DNA of 30,516 nucleotides from Mycoplasma sp. CAG:611 (GTDB lineage Bacteria; Bacillota_I; Bacilli_A; RF39; UBA660). The position numbers were made by a program, and so were the translations under genes. The stretch spans positions 9,012 to 39,527 of the forward strand of contig HF999778.1 in assembly GCA_000434175.1 (NCBI GenBank), read 5' to 3'. Shown here piece after piece: positions 1 to 7,581 of the stretch (the first letter of the stretch is position 1; each line of letters opens with the position of its first letter). The notes under the pieces are model-generated. The model worked only from the letters and a program-made list of their open reading frames with translations, did no database searches and was not told where the DNA came from.

Positions 1-2
1 AT

Positions 3-944
3 GAAACGCCTTTAATTAAGTATGAAGAAATAGGAATAATTAAAGATGATTTTACTTTAAAAGATAAATATATTTCTTATTTAATTAATACAGGAAATAA
101 AATAGATAACTTAAAAGTTGTTTTTGATCTTGCAAATGGTTCTAGTTCTGTTACTGCTCCTGAAATTTTTAATAAAGTATTAAAAAATCCTGTTTTTTTA
201 AGTTCTAAACCAAATGGTATAAATATTAATGATAATTGTGGGTCTACCCATCTTGATAATTTAATAAACTATGTTAAGAAAAATAAATTTGATTTAGGTA
301 TTGCTTTTGATGGCGACGCTGACAGATGTTTATTTGTAGATGAAGATGGTAATATAATTGATGGTGATTATATTTTAGCTATCGTAGCTTTAAATCTTAA
401 AAAGAAAAATAAACTTAAAAATAATACTTTAGTAGGAACAATATTATCAAATCTTGGATTAATTAAGTTTTGTAATGAAAATAATATTAATTTTAGTGCT
501 ACTAAAGTAGGAGATAGATATGTTTTAGAAGAAATGTTATTAAAAGATTATATAATTGGTGGCGAACAATCAGGTCATATTATTTTTAAAGAGCTTGCTA
601 CTACTGGTGATGGTGAACTTACTGCTTTACAAATTTTAAATATAATTAATGAAGAAAATAAATCTTTAAAAGAATGTTCTAAAATAATGAAAAAATATCC
701 TCAAGTATCAAAGAATATTAAAGTTAAAAATGAGGATAAAAAAGAATTATTTACTAATGATGAAATTAATAATATTATTAATAAATCTAAAGATATTTTA
801 AAGGATACAGGTAGAATTATTGTAAGACCAAGTGGAACAGAACCTCTTATTAGGGTTATGATAGAAGGAAATGATTTAGATTTAATAAATCAGCTTTTAA
901 ATGATATAGCACATGTTATAGAAAATAAAATTGGTATAAAATAA
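3..944 (+). CDS. glmM: Phosphoglucosamine mutase, 3' part (N-terminus outside window)
   Basis: Catalyses glucosamine-6-phosphate to glucosamine-1-phosphate in the cytoplasm, feeding UDP-GlcNAc and peptidoglycan synthesis. The reading frame is open from the first bases, so the gene is cut by the window edge; the catalytic serine loop is not in view. Visible motifs in family order are the metal loop FDGDADRC at about 306-329, VGDRYVLE near 510, the sugar-binding loop GGEQSGHIIF near 560, and the C-terminal phosphate loop RPSGTEPLIRV at about 825-857. The VGDRYV and GGEQSGH pair favours GlmM over phosphoglucomutase or phosphomannomutase. The TAA stop lies at the foot of a terminator stem shared with the convergent gene. 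Codon use matches the neighbours. About 313 residues of a usual 445-450 are present. Confidence 0.93.
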   Translation, partial: ETPLIKYEEIGIIKDDFTLKDKYISYLINTGNKIDNLKVVFDLANGSSSVTAPEIFNKVLKNPVFLSSKPNGININDNCGSTHLDNLINYVKKNKFDLGIAFDGDADRCLFVDEDGNIIDGDYILAIVALNLKKKNKLKNNTLVGTILSNLGLIKFCNENNINFSATKVGDRYVLEEMLLKDYIIGGEQSGHIIFKELATTGDGELTALQILNIINEENKSLKECSKIMKKYPQVSKNIKVKNEDKKELFTNDEINNIINKSKDILKDTGRIIVRPSGTEPLIRVMIEGNDLDLINQLLNDIAHVIENKIGIK

Positions 945-970
945 AAAAAGTTTATGAAAAAAACTTTTTT
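944..970. terminator. Bidirectional terminator between glmM and the DUF4097-like gene
   Basis: Stem AAAAAAGTTT (944-953) pairs with AAACTTTTTT (961-970). A/T tracts on both sides let it work in both directions. Both flanking stop codons touch the stem. Confidence 0.7.
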
Positions 971-1749
971 TATTTTGATGTAATACTAATTGGACCAATA
1001 CCACCTACTAAAGAAATATTTTTATTTCCATTAAAAGCAGTATTATTATCAGTTATTTTTGTATCATTTATAGTAATATCTCCAATACCTTTTGTTAATT
1101 TTATCTTATAATTATCGATACTATCTAATAAATCTATATTTAATTGTCCTACTCCTGCTTCAATAACACTATTACCTTTTAAAATAGCACTTATATTACA
1201 ATTACCAACACCAACATTTAAATTTAAATTATTTACATTACCATTTGTAACATCAATTGTACCAGCTCCCCCAATTATTGTTAATTTATCATTAACAATA
1301 ACATCATTTAATACTAAAGAACCAGCTTTTAATTGTAATGAAAGCCTATCAGCTTTTAAGTTTTCGATATTTATAAAACCACTATCACTTACAATATTTA
1401 AATCAGTAAAATTATAATTTTTCGGAACTGTTATTCTTAAAGCTGAACTATTTTTAAATGAAAAATGATCTTTTTCATTTATTTTTATTTTATTATCTTC
1501 TTCAGTTAATGAAATATATTTATTATTTGTTGATATGGTAAATTTATTTCCTTCTTCTATTATTAACATTGCAGAATCAAGCTTTATATCAAAAGCTTTA
1601 GTATTAGATTGTATATTTAAATTACTATAAGGATCTTCTTTATCAGGTTTATTATCTTTATTATTTAAAACAAATACAATATATACAGTTAATAATATTA
1701 AAGCAAAGATTAAGATAAAAGAAATTAATTTTATTTTTTTATTATTCAT
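970..1749 (-). CDS. Membrane-anchored DUF4097-like beta-repeat protein
   Basis: 259 aa. One hydrophobic segment at about residues 7-28 (signal anchor, no lipobox Cys) precedes a charged linker and an extracytoplasmic region of alternating short strands rich in N, I, V and G (for example IEAGVGQLNIDLLDS and NLNVGVGNCNISAIL). This pattern is typical of DUF4097/adhesin-like beta-helical proteins often placed near envelope-stress or sensor genes. Role unknown. It starts 12 nt after the thrS stop with SD AAAAGG, so it is probably the last gene of the T-box-controlled thrS operon, an odd partner for a tRNA synthetase. The stop lies in the convergent terminator. Family assignment is by repeat pattern only. 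Confidence 0.6.
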   Translation of the reverse strand: MNNKKIKLISFILIFALILLTVYIVFVLNNKDNKPDKEDPYSNLNIQSNTKAFDIKLDSAMLIIEEGNKFTISTNNKYISLTEEDNKIKINEKDHFSFKNSSALRITVPKNYNFTDLNIVSDSGFINIENLKADRLSLQLKAGSLVLNDVIVNDKLTIIGGAGTIDVTNGNVNNLNLNVGVGNCNISAILKGNSVIEAGVGQLNIDLLDSIDNYKIKLTKGIGDITINDTKITDNNTAFNGNKNISLVGGIGPISITSK

Positions 1750-1761
1750 ACTGCCTTTTCA

Positions 1762-3519
1762 CTATCTTTCCTTATTTTTTATCATGTAATTTAACATTTC
1801 TATAAATTCTTCTTTATTTATTTCAATTTGTTTATCATCACCATATTTACGATAAGTAACTGTATTATTTTCTTTTTCTTTATCTCCAATTACTAAGGTA
1901 AATGGTATTTTTTGCATTTGTGCTTCACGCATCTTATAACCTAGTTTTTCTTCTCTATCATCTAGTTTTACTCTTATATTGTTAGATAATAATAAATCAT
2001 TTATTTCTTTAGCATATTCCAAATGATATGAATTATTTACTGGTATTACACATATTTGTGTTGGACTAAGCCATAAAGGAAGCGCTCCTTTTGTTTCTTC
2101 AAGAATAAATGCTGTAAATCTATCAAATGTTCCTAAAATAGCTCTATGAATAACAACTGGTATTTGTTTATTTCCTTCGCTATCAATATAACTTAAATCA
2201 AATCTTCTTGGAAGTAAAAAGTCAAGTTGACAAGTTGATAAAGTTACTTCTGGTCCAACAGCAGGTTTTACTTCGACATCTAATTTTGGTCCATAAAAAG
2301 CAGCTTCTCCTTTTGCTTCAGTATAACTACAACCATATTCATTTAATACTTCACGAAGTTTATTTTCAGCCTCATCCCACATTCTATCATCATCAAAATA
2401 TTTTTCTTTATCTTCTTTATCTCTTAATGATAATCTAAATTTATAATTTTCAATTCCAAAATCATGATATACATCAAGAATTAATGATACTACTTTTTTA
2501 AATTCTTCTCCTATTTGATCTGGTCTTACAAAAAGGTGAGCATCATTTTGACACATACATCTAACTCTTTCTAATCCTTTAACTGCTCCGCTTGCTTCAT
2601 ATCTAAAATCTGTAGCAAATTCTCCAATTCTAATAGGAAGTTCACGATATGAATGTAAGTGATTAGCATAAATAAGCATATGATGTGGACAATTCATTGG
2701 TCTTAATACAAATTCTTCTTCATCTACTTTCATCATAGGAAACATATTTTCTTTATAATGATCCCAATGACCACTTGTTTTATATAAATCAACTGTACCT
2801 ACACATGGTGTATAAACATGTTGATAACCCAATTTTTGCTCTTTTTCATAAATATAATTTTCTAATTGTTTACGAATTAAAGCACCATTTGGAAGCCACA
2901 TAGGCATTCCTTTCCCTACTAAATCATTAGACATAAAAATATCTAAATCTTTTCCTATTTTTCGATGATCTCTTTGTTTTCTTTCTTCAAGTTCATTTAA
3001 ATATTCATTTAAATCTTCTTCTGTTTCAAAACATACCCCATATATTCTTTGAAGCATATGATTTTTAGAATCATTTTTCCAATAAGCTCCGCTTACTTTT
3101 AATAGTTTAAAATGTTTTAATTCTTTAACACTTTCAACATGTGGTCCACGACAAAGATCAGTAAAATCTCCCTGTGTATAACAAGAAATAATATTATTAT
3201 CCTCATCCATTCTTTCAATTAAATCAATTTTATATGGATCATCTTTAAACTTTTCTAACGCTTCTTCTTTTGTTAATTCATGTCTTACTATTCTTTTACC
3301 ATCTTTAGCTATTTTTTTCATTTCTTTTTCAATAACAGGTAAATCTTCTTCAGTTAATGTTTTACCATTTAGATCAATATCATAATAAAAACCTTCTTCA
3401 ATGACTGGTCCTACCCAAAATTTAGCATCATTATATAAATGTTTTACAGCTTGTGCTAGTAAATGAGCACAAGAATGATTTAAAACACTTAATTTTTCAT
3501 CTTCTTTAATATTCTTCAT
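1762..3519 (-). CDS. thrS: Threonyl-tRNA synthetase lacking the TGS domain
   Basis: Charges tRNA-Thr in the cytoplasm. The N2 editing domain starts almost at once, with HSCAH (HxxxH, residues 15-19) and DLCRGPHV supplying the editing Cys and His. The class II core follows: RPMNCPHHM (zinc Cys), CQNDAHLF (zinc His) and VVIHRAILGTFDRF (zinc His and motif 3), then a C-terminal anticodon-binding domain (LDDREEKLGYKMREAQMQK). At 585 aa it is about 55-60 residues shorter than usual because the N-terminal TGS domain is absent, as in mycoplasma ThrRS. The start chosen is the ATG at 3519 with SD GAAGGAAAG; the frame is open to a TTG at 3540 but that has a worse site. It overlaps the upstream ORF by 14 nt, so translation is likely coupled. 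A T-box leader about 540 nt upstream controls the operon. Confidence 0.96.
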   Translation of the reverse strand: MKNIKEDEKLSVLNHSCAHLLAQAVKHLYNDAKFWVGPVIEEGFYYDIDLNGKTLTEEDLPVIEKEMKKIAKDGKRIVRHELTKEEALEKFKDDPYKIDLIERMDEDNNIISCYTQGDFTDLCRGPHVESVKELKHFKLLKVSGAYWKNDSKNHMLQRIYGVCFETEEDLNEYLNELEERKQRDHRKIGKDLDIFMSNDLVGKGMPMWLPNGALIRKQLENYIYEKEQKLGYQHVYTPCVGTVDLYKTSGHWDHYKENMFPMMKVDEEEFVLRPMNCPHHMLIYANHLHSYRELPIRIGEFATDFRYEASGAVKGLERVRCMCQNDAHLFVRPDQIGEEFKKVVSLILDVYHDFGIENYKFRLSLRDKEDKEKYFDDDRMWDEAENKLREVLNEYGCSYTEAKGEAAFYGPKLDVEVKPAVGPEVTLSTCQLDFLLPRRFDLSYIDSEGNKQIPVVIHRAILGTFDRFTAFILEETKGALPLWLSPTQICVIPVNNSYHLEYAKEINDLLLSNNIRVKLDDREEKLGYKMREAQMQKIPFTLVIGDKEKENNTVTYRKYGDDKQIEINKEEFIEMLNYMIKNKER

Positions 3520-4048
3520 TTTCTTTCCTTCTTTCTTCAACTATTCTTTTTCTTCTTCTAACTTTTGATATTTTTCTTGCTGAAAACTCTTCATGTAAAA
3601 CTCTACATGCTTTATACTTTCCATGTGTTTTTGAATCTCTATATAAGCGATATGCTTCGATAAGCTCATAAAAAGACATATTATCTAAATCATCAAAATT
3701 TGGTAAATCAACTTCTTTTTTAATTTCATCCTCAATATAATCTAATTCTTCAATATTTTCAAAATCTTCATAATTATTAAAGTTGTTTCTTCTTAATGGA
3801 TTATAATATGGAATAATATTATTTTTAATATCTCTAACAAGTATCACTGTTCCATCACATACTAAATCATAATTTTTACATACATATTCAATTGAACATG
3901 TTTTTAAATATGGAAATAACCTTTTTATATCATAATGCGTGGCTTTAAAGACATTATGATTACATATGGCACAAAAATTATATAAAAAACTTGCCATAGG
4001 AATAACATTTAAATTATATTTTTTTATTATATTTTCTTTATTACACAT
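3506..4048 (-). CDS. Unrecognised Cys-containing basic-tailed protein, first gene after the T-box
   Basis: 180 aa, family not recognised. The first 70 residues carry six Cys, including a CAIC pair (residues 26-29), which could bind zinc. The middle is acidic (ENIEELDYIEDEIKKEVDL). The C-terminal 55 residues are strongly basic and helical (FYELIEAYRLYRDSKTHGK, then KVRRRKRIVEERRKE), suggesting RNA, ribosome or DNA contact. No membrane segment. It starts 12 nt after the T-box terminator run with SD GGGGG, and its 3' end overlaps thrS by 14 nt, so it is co-regulated and probably translationally coupled with ThrRS. In Bacillus, ytxC can sit between dnaI and thrS, but length and residues do not resemble YtxC. 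A role in translation is inference from position and charge only. Confidence 0.8.
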   Translation of the reverse strand: MCNKENIIKKYNLNVIPMASFLYNFCAICNHNVFKATHYDIKRLFPYLKTCSIEYVCKNYDLVCDGTVILVRDIKNNIIPYYNPLRRNNFNNYEDFENIEELDYIEDEIKKEVDLPNFDDLDNMSFYELIEAYRLYRDSKTHGKYKACRVLHEEFSARKISKVRRRKRIVEERRKENEEY

Positions 4049-4059
4049 AATTCCCCCAT

Positions 4060-4262
4060 AAAAATAAAAACTCCTGCTTACAACAGGAGTGCATATAACA
4101 CGGTACCATCCATGATTTTACTTAATTAACTATAACGCGTTTGACCGAAAATTATTAATTTCACTCAGTAGGTAGTAATTATTAAAAATTATATTAGTTC
4201 ACATCAACCACTAACTTTCTTAAATAACTTATTTAATAATCTTGTCCTCATCATTGATTTAC
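4060..4262 (-). promoter_or_regulatory. T-box riboswitch (tRNA-Thr), thrS operon leader
   Basis: Read on the minus strand, the leader opens with ATGATGAGGACAAG (start of stem I), has the T-box antiterminator sequence GGATGGTACCGTG at 4099-4111 (consensus GGGTGGNACCGCG), and ends in an intrinsic terminator at 4060-4090: stem ACTCCTG/CAGGAGT with a 7-nt loop and T-rich tail. Uncharged tRNA would pair with the T-box bulge and favour antitermination. Three Thr triplets lie in the expected specifier region: ACT at 4174-4176, ACC at 4171-4173 and ACT at 4167-4169. Which is used cannot be decided by eye. Downstream is the 180-aa ORF, then thrS, which supports threonine specificity. Confidence 0.93.
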
Positions 4263-4268
4263 ATATAT

Positions 4269-4297
4269 AACATAACACTTTTTTTAAAATTAGTCAA
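4269..4297 (-). promoter_or_regulatory. SigA-type promoter of the thrS T-box operon
   Basis: TTGACT (4292-4297), 17-nt spacer, TATGTT (4269-4274). Predicted transcription start near 4262, at the 5' end of the T-box leader. Confidence 0.7.
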
Positions 4298-4341
4298 TTA
4301 AAGTTTGAAAAAATATTGTTTAATGGTTTTATAAAAATATA

Positions 4342-4370
4342 TTGACATATTTTATTACTTATTATAGTAT
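4342..4370 (+). promoter_or_regulatory. Plus-strand promoter upstream of a possible short RNA
   Basis: Perfect -35 TTGACA (4342-4347), 17-nt spacer, -10 TAGTAT (4365-4370). It is divergent from the T-box promoter and faces the 3' end of dnaI. No ordinary ORF follows before the terminator at 4454-4483. Confidence 0.5.
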
Positions 4371-4376
4371 AAATTA

Positions 4377-4483
4377 TGTAATTGACTAATTATATATATT
4401 CAACTATAGATAGCATTATGAAGAAATTTTCGAGGGATATATAAGTCTATCTAAAAAGCTCCTTAAGGGGGCTTTTATTTTCT
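4377..4483 (+). ncRNA. Candidate short regulatory RNA (unclassified)
   Basis: Roughly 105 nt between a TTGACA promoter and a strong terminator (AAAAGCTCC, loop, GGGGCTTTT, T-rich tail). Inside, TAGATAG (4407-4413) can pair with CTATCTA (4447-4453), enclosing 33 nt that include TTTTCGAGGGATATATAAG. The only small frame is an 8-codon one, MKKFSRDI (4418-4444), with no clear ribosome binding site. No known RNA class was recognised. The terminator also serves dnaI on the minus strand, so the plus-strand transcript may be fortuitous. Confidence 0.3.
4454..4483. terminator. Terminator after dnaI, usable in both directions
   Basis: Stem AAAAGCTCC / GGGGCTTTT with one G-U pair and a short loop. T runs follow on both strands (TTTTATTTTC on +, TTTTT on -). 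The dnaI stop codon lies inside the right arm. Confidence 0.75.
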
Positions 4484-5395
4484 TCTGTTTATTCCTATTA
4501 ATGTCATTTCATCTGTTAAATATTTAATTCTTTCAATTATTCTTCTTGCTTTAACTTTATCACTTGAAGATGTTGTTATGCTTAAATGTTCTTCTAATTC
4601 TTTCATATTTAAATTAGATGTAAAAAATGTTGGTAAGTTTTCTTGCATTCTATATTGAAGAATTGTTCCAAGAATTTCATCCCTACCCCAAGTTGTTAAA
4701 TTTTCTGCTCCGATATCATCAATTAACAATAATTTAGCATTTTTAACATAATTAAATCTTTCATTATAACTATTTTCGATATCATTAAAAGAAGATTTTA
4801 AAGTTCTTAAAAACTCTGGAAAATACACAATAACACTAGAAACATTTTGTTTAGCAAGTTCATTAAATAATGCACTTATTAAATATGTTTTACCACTTCC
4901 AAAACTACCAGTTAAATACAATGCTTTTAATCTATCTTTGTTATAATTTTTTATATAGTCATTAATATATTTTATAACTTCCACTCTTGATTTATCATCA
5001 ACATATATATCTTTAATTCTAGCATTTTTTAATTCACTTGGTTCATTATATAGTTTTATATTATTTAAAAAAGATGTTTCTTTAAGATTTTTTTTCATGT
5101 ATGAACACGCTTCATATTCAAAATTTATTTTGTTATCTAAAACATTTGGTATAAGTTTATAACCTTTCATTTCATTTTTACAAAAACAAAGTCCTTTACA
5201 ATTTTGACAATTTTGTTCTTCATTCGCACAATCTTTTATTCTTGAGGTATATTTATATAATTTATTTTCTTCTAAATCTATTTTTTCTAATACTAAAGAA
5301 AAATAAGGATTATTTAATTCTTTATTAAAATCTACTTTTAATGAATTATTTATTTTTAAGTTTTGTTTTTCTAAACCCTCTTTTAATGTAATCAT
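4475..5395 (-). CDS. dnaI: Primosomal helicase loader DnaI
   Basis: AAA+ ATPase that loads the replicative helicase DnaC with DnaB and DnaD at oriC and restart sites. The N-terminal half has a Cys cluster (Cys56, 63, 66, 70, 72, 97), matching the zinc-binding helicase-contact domain of DnaI. The C-terminal half has Walker A GSFGSGKT (163-170), Walker B LLLIDDIG (222-229) and the sensor-like FFTSNLNMKELEEHL. 306 aa, close to Bacillus DnaI (about 311). The ATG overlaps the stop of the upstream RNHCP gene (ATGA) and has SD GGAGGTAATTT, so the two are translationally coupled. dnaB lies 0.9 kb upstream but is separated by an opposite-strand lipoprotein gene. The downstream neighbour on the same strand is the thrS operon, the same order as in Bacillus. 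Confidence 0.94.
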   Translation of the reverse strand: MITLKEGLEKQNLKINNSLKVDFNKELNNPYFSLVLEKIDLEENKLYKYTSRIKDCANEEQNCQNCKGLCFCKNEMKGYKLIPNVLDNKINFEYEACSYMKKNLKETSFLNNIKLYNEPSELKNARIKDIYVDDKSRVEVIKYINDYIKNYNKDRLKALYLTGSFGSGKTYLISALFNELAKQNVSSVIVYFPEFLRTLKSSFNDIENSYNERFNYVKNAKLLLIDDIGAENLTTWGRDEILGTILQYRMQENLPTFFTSNLNMKELEEHLSITTSSSDKVKARRIIERIKYLTDEMTLIGINRRK

Positions 5396-5712
5396 AAATT
5401 ACCTCCTTCAACACTTACTTTTATAATTTCATCTATATTATCATCACTTGCTTGAATATTTTTTTTTATTTCACCGCATTTAGAACATTTATATATTATT
5501 TTAAACATACCTTTTTTTGTTTTCTCTACTCCGATTGGTTTTAAAATGCCAAGACAAGTTGATAATCTATCTCCTGGATTTACATCAACATGTTTGGAAC
5601 ATAAACAATTATTACAATGGTCTCTTGATGAATATAAAAGCTTAGGAACACTAGCATTACATACATCACAAATAAAACTATTATCATTTCTTTTAAACAT
5701 TTTTGTATCCAT
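5392..5712 (-). CDS. RNHCP-domain protein
   Basis: 106 aa. Contains the whole RNHCP signature: KRNDNSFICDVCNASV, then SSRDHCNNCLCSKHVD, PGDR, CLGILKPIGVEK and YKCSKCGEIKKN. The Cys/His pairs suggest one or two zinc sites. The domain is found in many Bacillota and has no settled function. The chosen start is the ATG at 5712 with SD AGAGG; an in-frame codon at 5760 would add 16 residues without homology and without a good site. The 3' end overlaps dnaI by 4 nt (ATGA). A promoter TTGAAT-17-TAAAAT can be read just upstream but AT-richness makes it weak evidence. Tight coupling to the helicase loader suggests co-expression; a replication role is only inference. Confidence 0.88.
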   Translation of the reverse strand: MDTKMFKRNDNSFICDVCNASVPKLLYSSRDHCNNCLCSKHVDVNPGDRLSTCLGILKPIGVEKTKKGMFKIIYKCSKCGEIKKNIQASDDNIDEIIKVSVEGGNL

Positions 5713-5768
5713 AAAAATACCTCTTATCTTTATTTTATAATAATAATTAATTTTATTCAATTAATTAT

Positions 5769-5797
5769 TTGCTTTTATTAATTATTTATTATAAAAT
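5769..5797 (+). promoter_or_regulatory. Promoter of the small lipoprotein gene
   Basis: TTGCTT (5769-5774), 17-nt spacer, TAAAAT (5792-5797), followed by SD GGAAGGAAA and the ATG at 5827. Confidence 0.5.
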
Positions 5798-5826
5798 AAT
5801 ATTATAGAATATGGAAGGAAAAGCTT

Positions 5827-6237
5827 ATGAAAAAGAAATATTTAATACTTACTATATTTTTTATAATAATAATTTTATGTGGATGTAGTAACAATAATAA
5901 AGTTTGTAAAGTTGAAAAAAATAACATTAAAACAACTTATACATTTAAATATAATAAAAACACTTTAAAATTAGATAAAGTTATTGTTAATTATATTTAT
6001 TTGTATGATAAAGAAGATGCTTATATTGATATGGCTTATAAAGAACTTGAAGATAGATATCAAAATTATGATAATATTAATGGAGTTAAATATAAAATAA
6101 AACAAAATTATGATAACATTGTTGTTAATTTAGAAATTGAAGTTAATGATGATACTAAAAGTGTAAACTTCTATTTACCATTTTCTTTAAATGACGACAT
6201 TAATTCTATTACCCAAAAAATAAGCAATTGTAAATAA
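5827..6237 (+). CDS. Small lipoprotein, YehR/DUF1307-like pattern
   Basis: 136 aa. Lipoprotein signal with n-region MKKKY, hydrophobic core and lipobox LCGC (lipidated Cys20). The mature part begins VCKVEKNNIKTTYTFKYN and has one conserved-looking Cys near the start and one at the C-terminus (SNCK), compatible with a disulfide. The layout (KYxxNKLxK then NVxYxY, an acidic helix, then VNLEIEV) resembles small Bacillota lipoproteins of the YehR/DUF1307 group, but the match is by pattern only. Single-gene unit with its own promoter and a terminator shared with the convergent dnaB gene. Exposed on the outer face of the membrane; role unknown. Confidence 0.8.
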   Translation: MKKKYLILTIFFIIIILCGCSNNNKVCKVEKNNIKTTYTFKYNKNTLKLDKVIVNYIYLYDKEDAYIDMAYKELEDRYQNYDNINGVKYKIKQNYDNIVVNLEIEVNDDTKSVNFYLPFSLNDDINSITQKISNCK

Positions 6238-6257
6238 AAGACCTTTTTAGGTCTTTT
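6236..6257. terminator. Bidirectional terminator between lipoprotein gene and dnaB
   Basis: AAAAGACCT / AGGTCTTTT with a 4-nt T loop. Stop codons of both convergent genes are in or at the stem. Confidence 0.85.
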
Positions 6258-7524
6258 AATTATACTCTTTTAATATATCTTCTAGTTGTTTTTTTTCTTC
6301 TTTTGTTATTTCTTGTTTTTCTATTTGTTTATCAAACCATTCAGGTACTTTATCTAATTTTTTTGTAGGACTAGCTTTTTCTTTAATATATTTTTTATGT
6401 TCTTTTTTACATGCATTCATTGCTTCTTCAACTGTTTCAATACCAAGTCTTTTCCATTGTGATGCTATTGACTCCACATAATTTTTATTTAATTTTTGAT
6501 TATTTACTTTTAAAACATAGTCTATTAATACATTTACAACCCCTGGAGTTAATTTTAAATCAAGAAGCAAACTTTCAATAAGTTTTAAATCTTTTTCTAT
6601 AACCTTACCATCTTTATATTTGCTTTTTAACAATTGATAAGGATGCGCATTTTCAAAAGTATAAATCATCATTGCTTTTTTAGAATTATCTCCTTGTGGT
6701 GTTTTTAAATAATCAGGTTGTTTTGAATAAATAATCGAAGGTAAATTACCACTATGTTCAAAGCGATAATAATTTCTAGCGCTTTTTCGTAAAGTATCTT
6801 TATCTATCATTCCTTTTTCATTAAGACTAGCTTTAATTAAATTTTGCATTGTTGTAACATCTAATTTATATATAAAACTTAGATTTAAAATTAATGATTT
6901 AACCTCTTCATTAAAAACTTTTTCATTTTTTAAATTTTCATCTATTCCTAAAATTAATAAATCCATATCAAAAAAGTTTGAAAAAGATAATTTATTTTTA
7001 TTTTTCATAGTTAAGTCTTCATTTGTAATGAAACTGTTAGAACTTACACTTGTAAACACTTCATTAAATGATAAGGTTATGTCTTCATAGTCTTTTAAAC
7101 TTATTCTTGGAATTTTATAATTTTCTACAATTCTTTCATATTCTTTTTTACCTACATTATTATATAAAACAACATTTAAAATAGGATGATTTAAAAATTC
7201 ATTAGCACTAATCGGATTATATAAAACATATACATAATTATTAATGTTATCTTTTTTTAAATATGTTTTTAAAAGTCCTACTCCTTCAAGTTTTTCACGA
7301 GATATTTTTATATCATTTAAACTCATTTGTAAAACAGAAAGTAAATGATGATGAGTGAAAACATCTGTTATATATTTTTTTTCTAAATCATTAAGAAGAG
7401 TTAAATATAAAGAAATAGCTTTTGAACCAATTAAAGGTTGATATAAATCAATAAGAATTTTTTTATCAATTTCTAAAATATTACCTTTATTAACAACAAT
7501 ATAACTATCTGCTGGTAAAATCAT
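6256..7524 (-). CDS. dnaB: Replication initiation and membrane attachment protein DnaB
   Basis: Bacillota-specific initiation protein that helps load the replicative helicase with DnaD and DnaI (not the helicase itself). 422 aa; Bacillus DnaB is about 470. The N-terminal winged-helix-like part begins SYIVVNKGNILEIDKKILIDLYQPLIGSKAISLYL, and the C-terminal DnaD/DnaB2-like region contains LKLIESLLLDLKLTPGVVNVLIDYVLKV and VESIASQWKRLGIETVEEAM, the usual helical repeat with the YxxxIAxxW-like motif. Start ATG at 7524 has SD AGAGGTGATG. A strong promoter sits just upstream, so the gene is likely independent of the polymerase gene before it. The nrdR gene that usually precedes dnaB is absent here. 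Confidence 0.93.
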   Translation of the reverse strand: MILPADSYIVVNKGNILEIDKKILIDLYQPLIGSKAISLYLTLLNDLEKKYITDVFTHHHLLSVLQMSLNDIKISREKLEGVGLLKTYLKKDNINNYVYVLYNPISANEFLNHPILNVVLYNNVGKKEYERIVENYKIPRISLKDYEDITLSFNEVFTSVSSNSFITNEDLTMKNKNKLSFSNFFDMDLLILGIDENLKNEKVFNEEVKSLILNLSFIYKLDVTTMQNLIKASLNEKGMIDKDTLRKSARNYYRFEHSGNLPSIIYSKQPDYLKTPQGDNSKKAMMIYTFENAHPYQLLKSKYKDGKVIEKDLKLIESLLLDLKLTPGVVNVLIDYVLKVNNQKLNKNYVESIASQWKRLGIETVEEAMNACKKEHKKYIKEKASPTKKLDKVPEWFDKQIEKQEITKEEKKQLEDILKEYN

Positions 7525-7544
7525 AACTCATCACCTCTAATAAA

Positions 7545-7573
7545 ATTATAAACGAATTTATAATATATATCAA
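7545..7573 (-). promoter_or_regulatory. SigA promoter of dnaB
   Basis: TTGATA (7568-7573), 17-nt spacer, consensus -10 TATAAT (7545-7550). A small inverted repeat with a TTCG loop overlaps the -10 and spacer, so it could also act weakly as terminator of the gene before. Confidence 0.75.
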
Positions 7574-7581
7574 TTTATATT

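Noticed and set aside
2208..2438. Open frame on the plus strand inside thrS
   Set aside because: Shadow of thrS with low-complexity Leu/His content and no ribosome site. The same applies to plus-strand frames in 15165-15407, 16365-16628, 21721-21987 and 26599-26841 and minus-strand frames in 12145-12339, 18132-18338, 22147-22497 and 28867-29160.
3520..3540. Longer ThrRS start at a TTG (seven more residues)
   Set aside because: The ATG at 3519 has the better SD (GAAGGAAAG), which lies inside the extension; the added residues show no family match and do not restore a TGS domain.
4418..4444. Eight-codon leader peptide MKKFSRDI
   Set aside because: No convincing SD precedes it and no attenuation partner follows; kept only as a remark under the candidate RNA.
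7545..7564. TTCG-looped hairpin as terminator of the Y-family polymerase gene
   Set aside because: It coincides with the consensus dnaB promoter (TTGATA-17-TATAAT) and has only a weak T tail, so the promoter explains it better.
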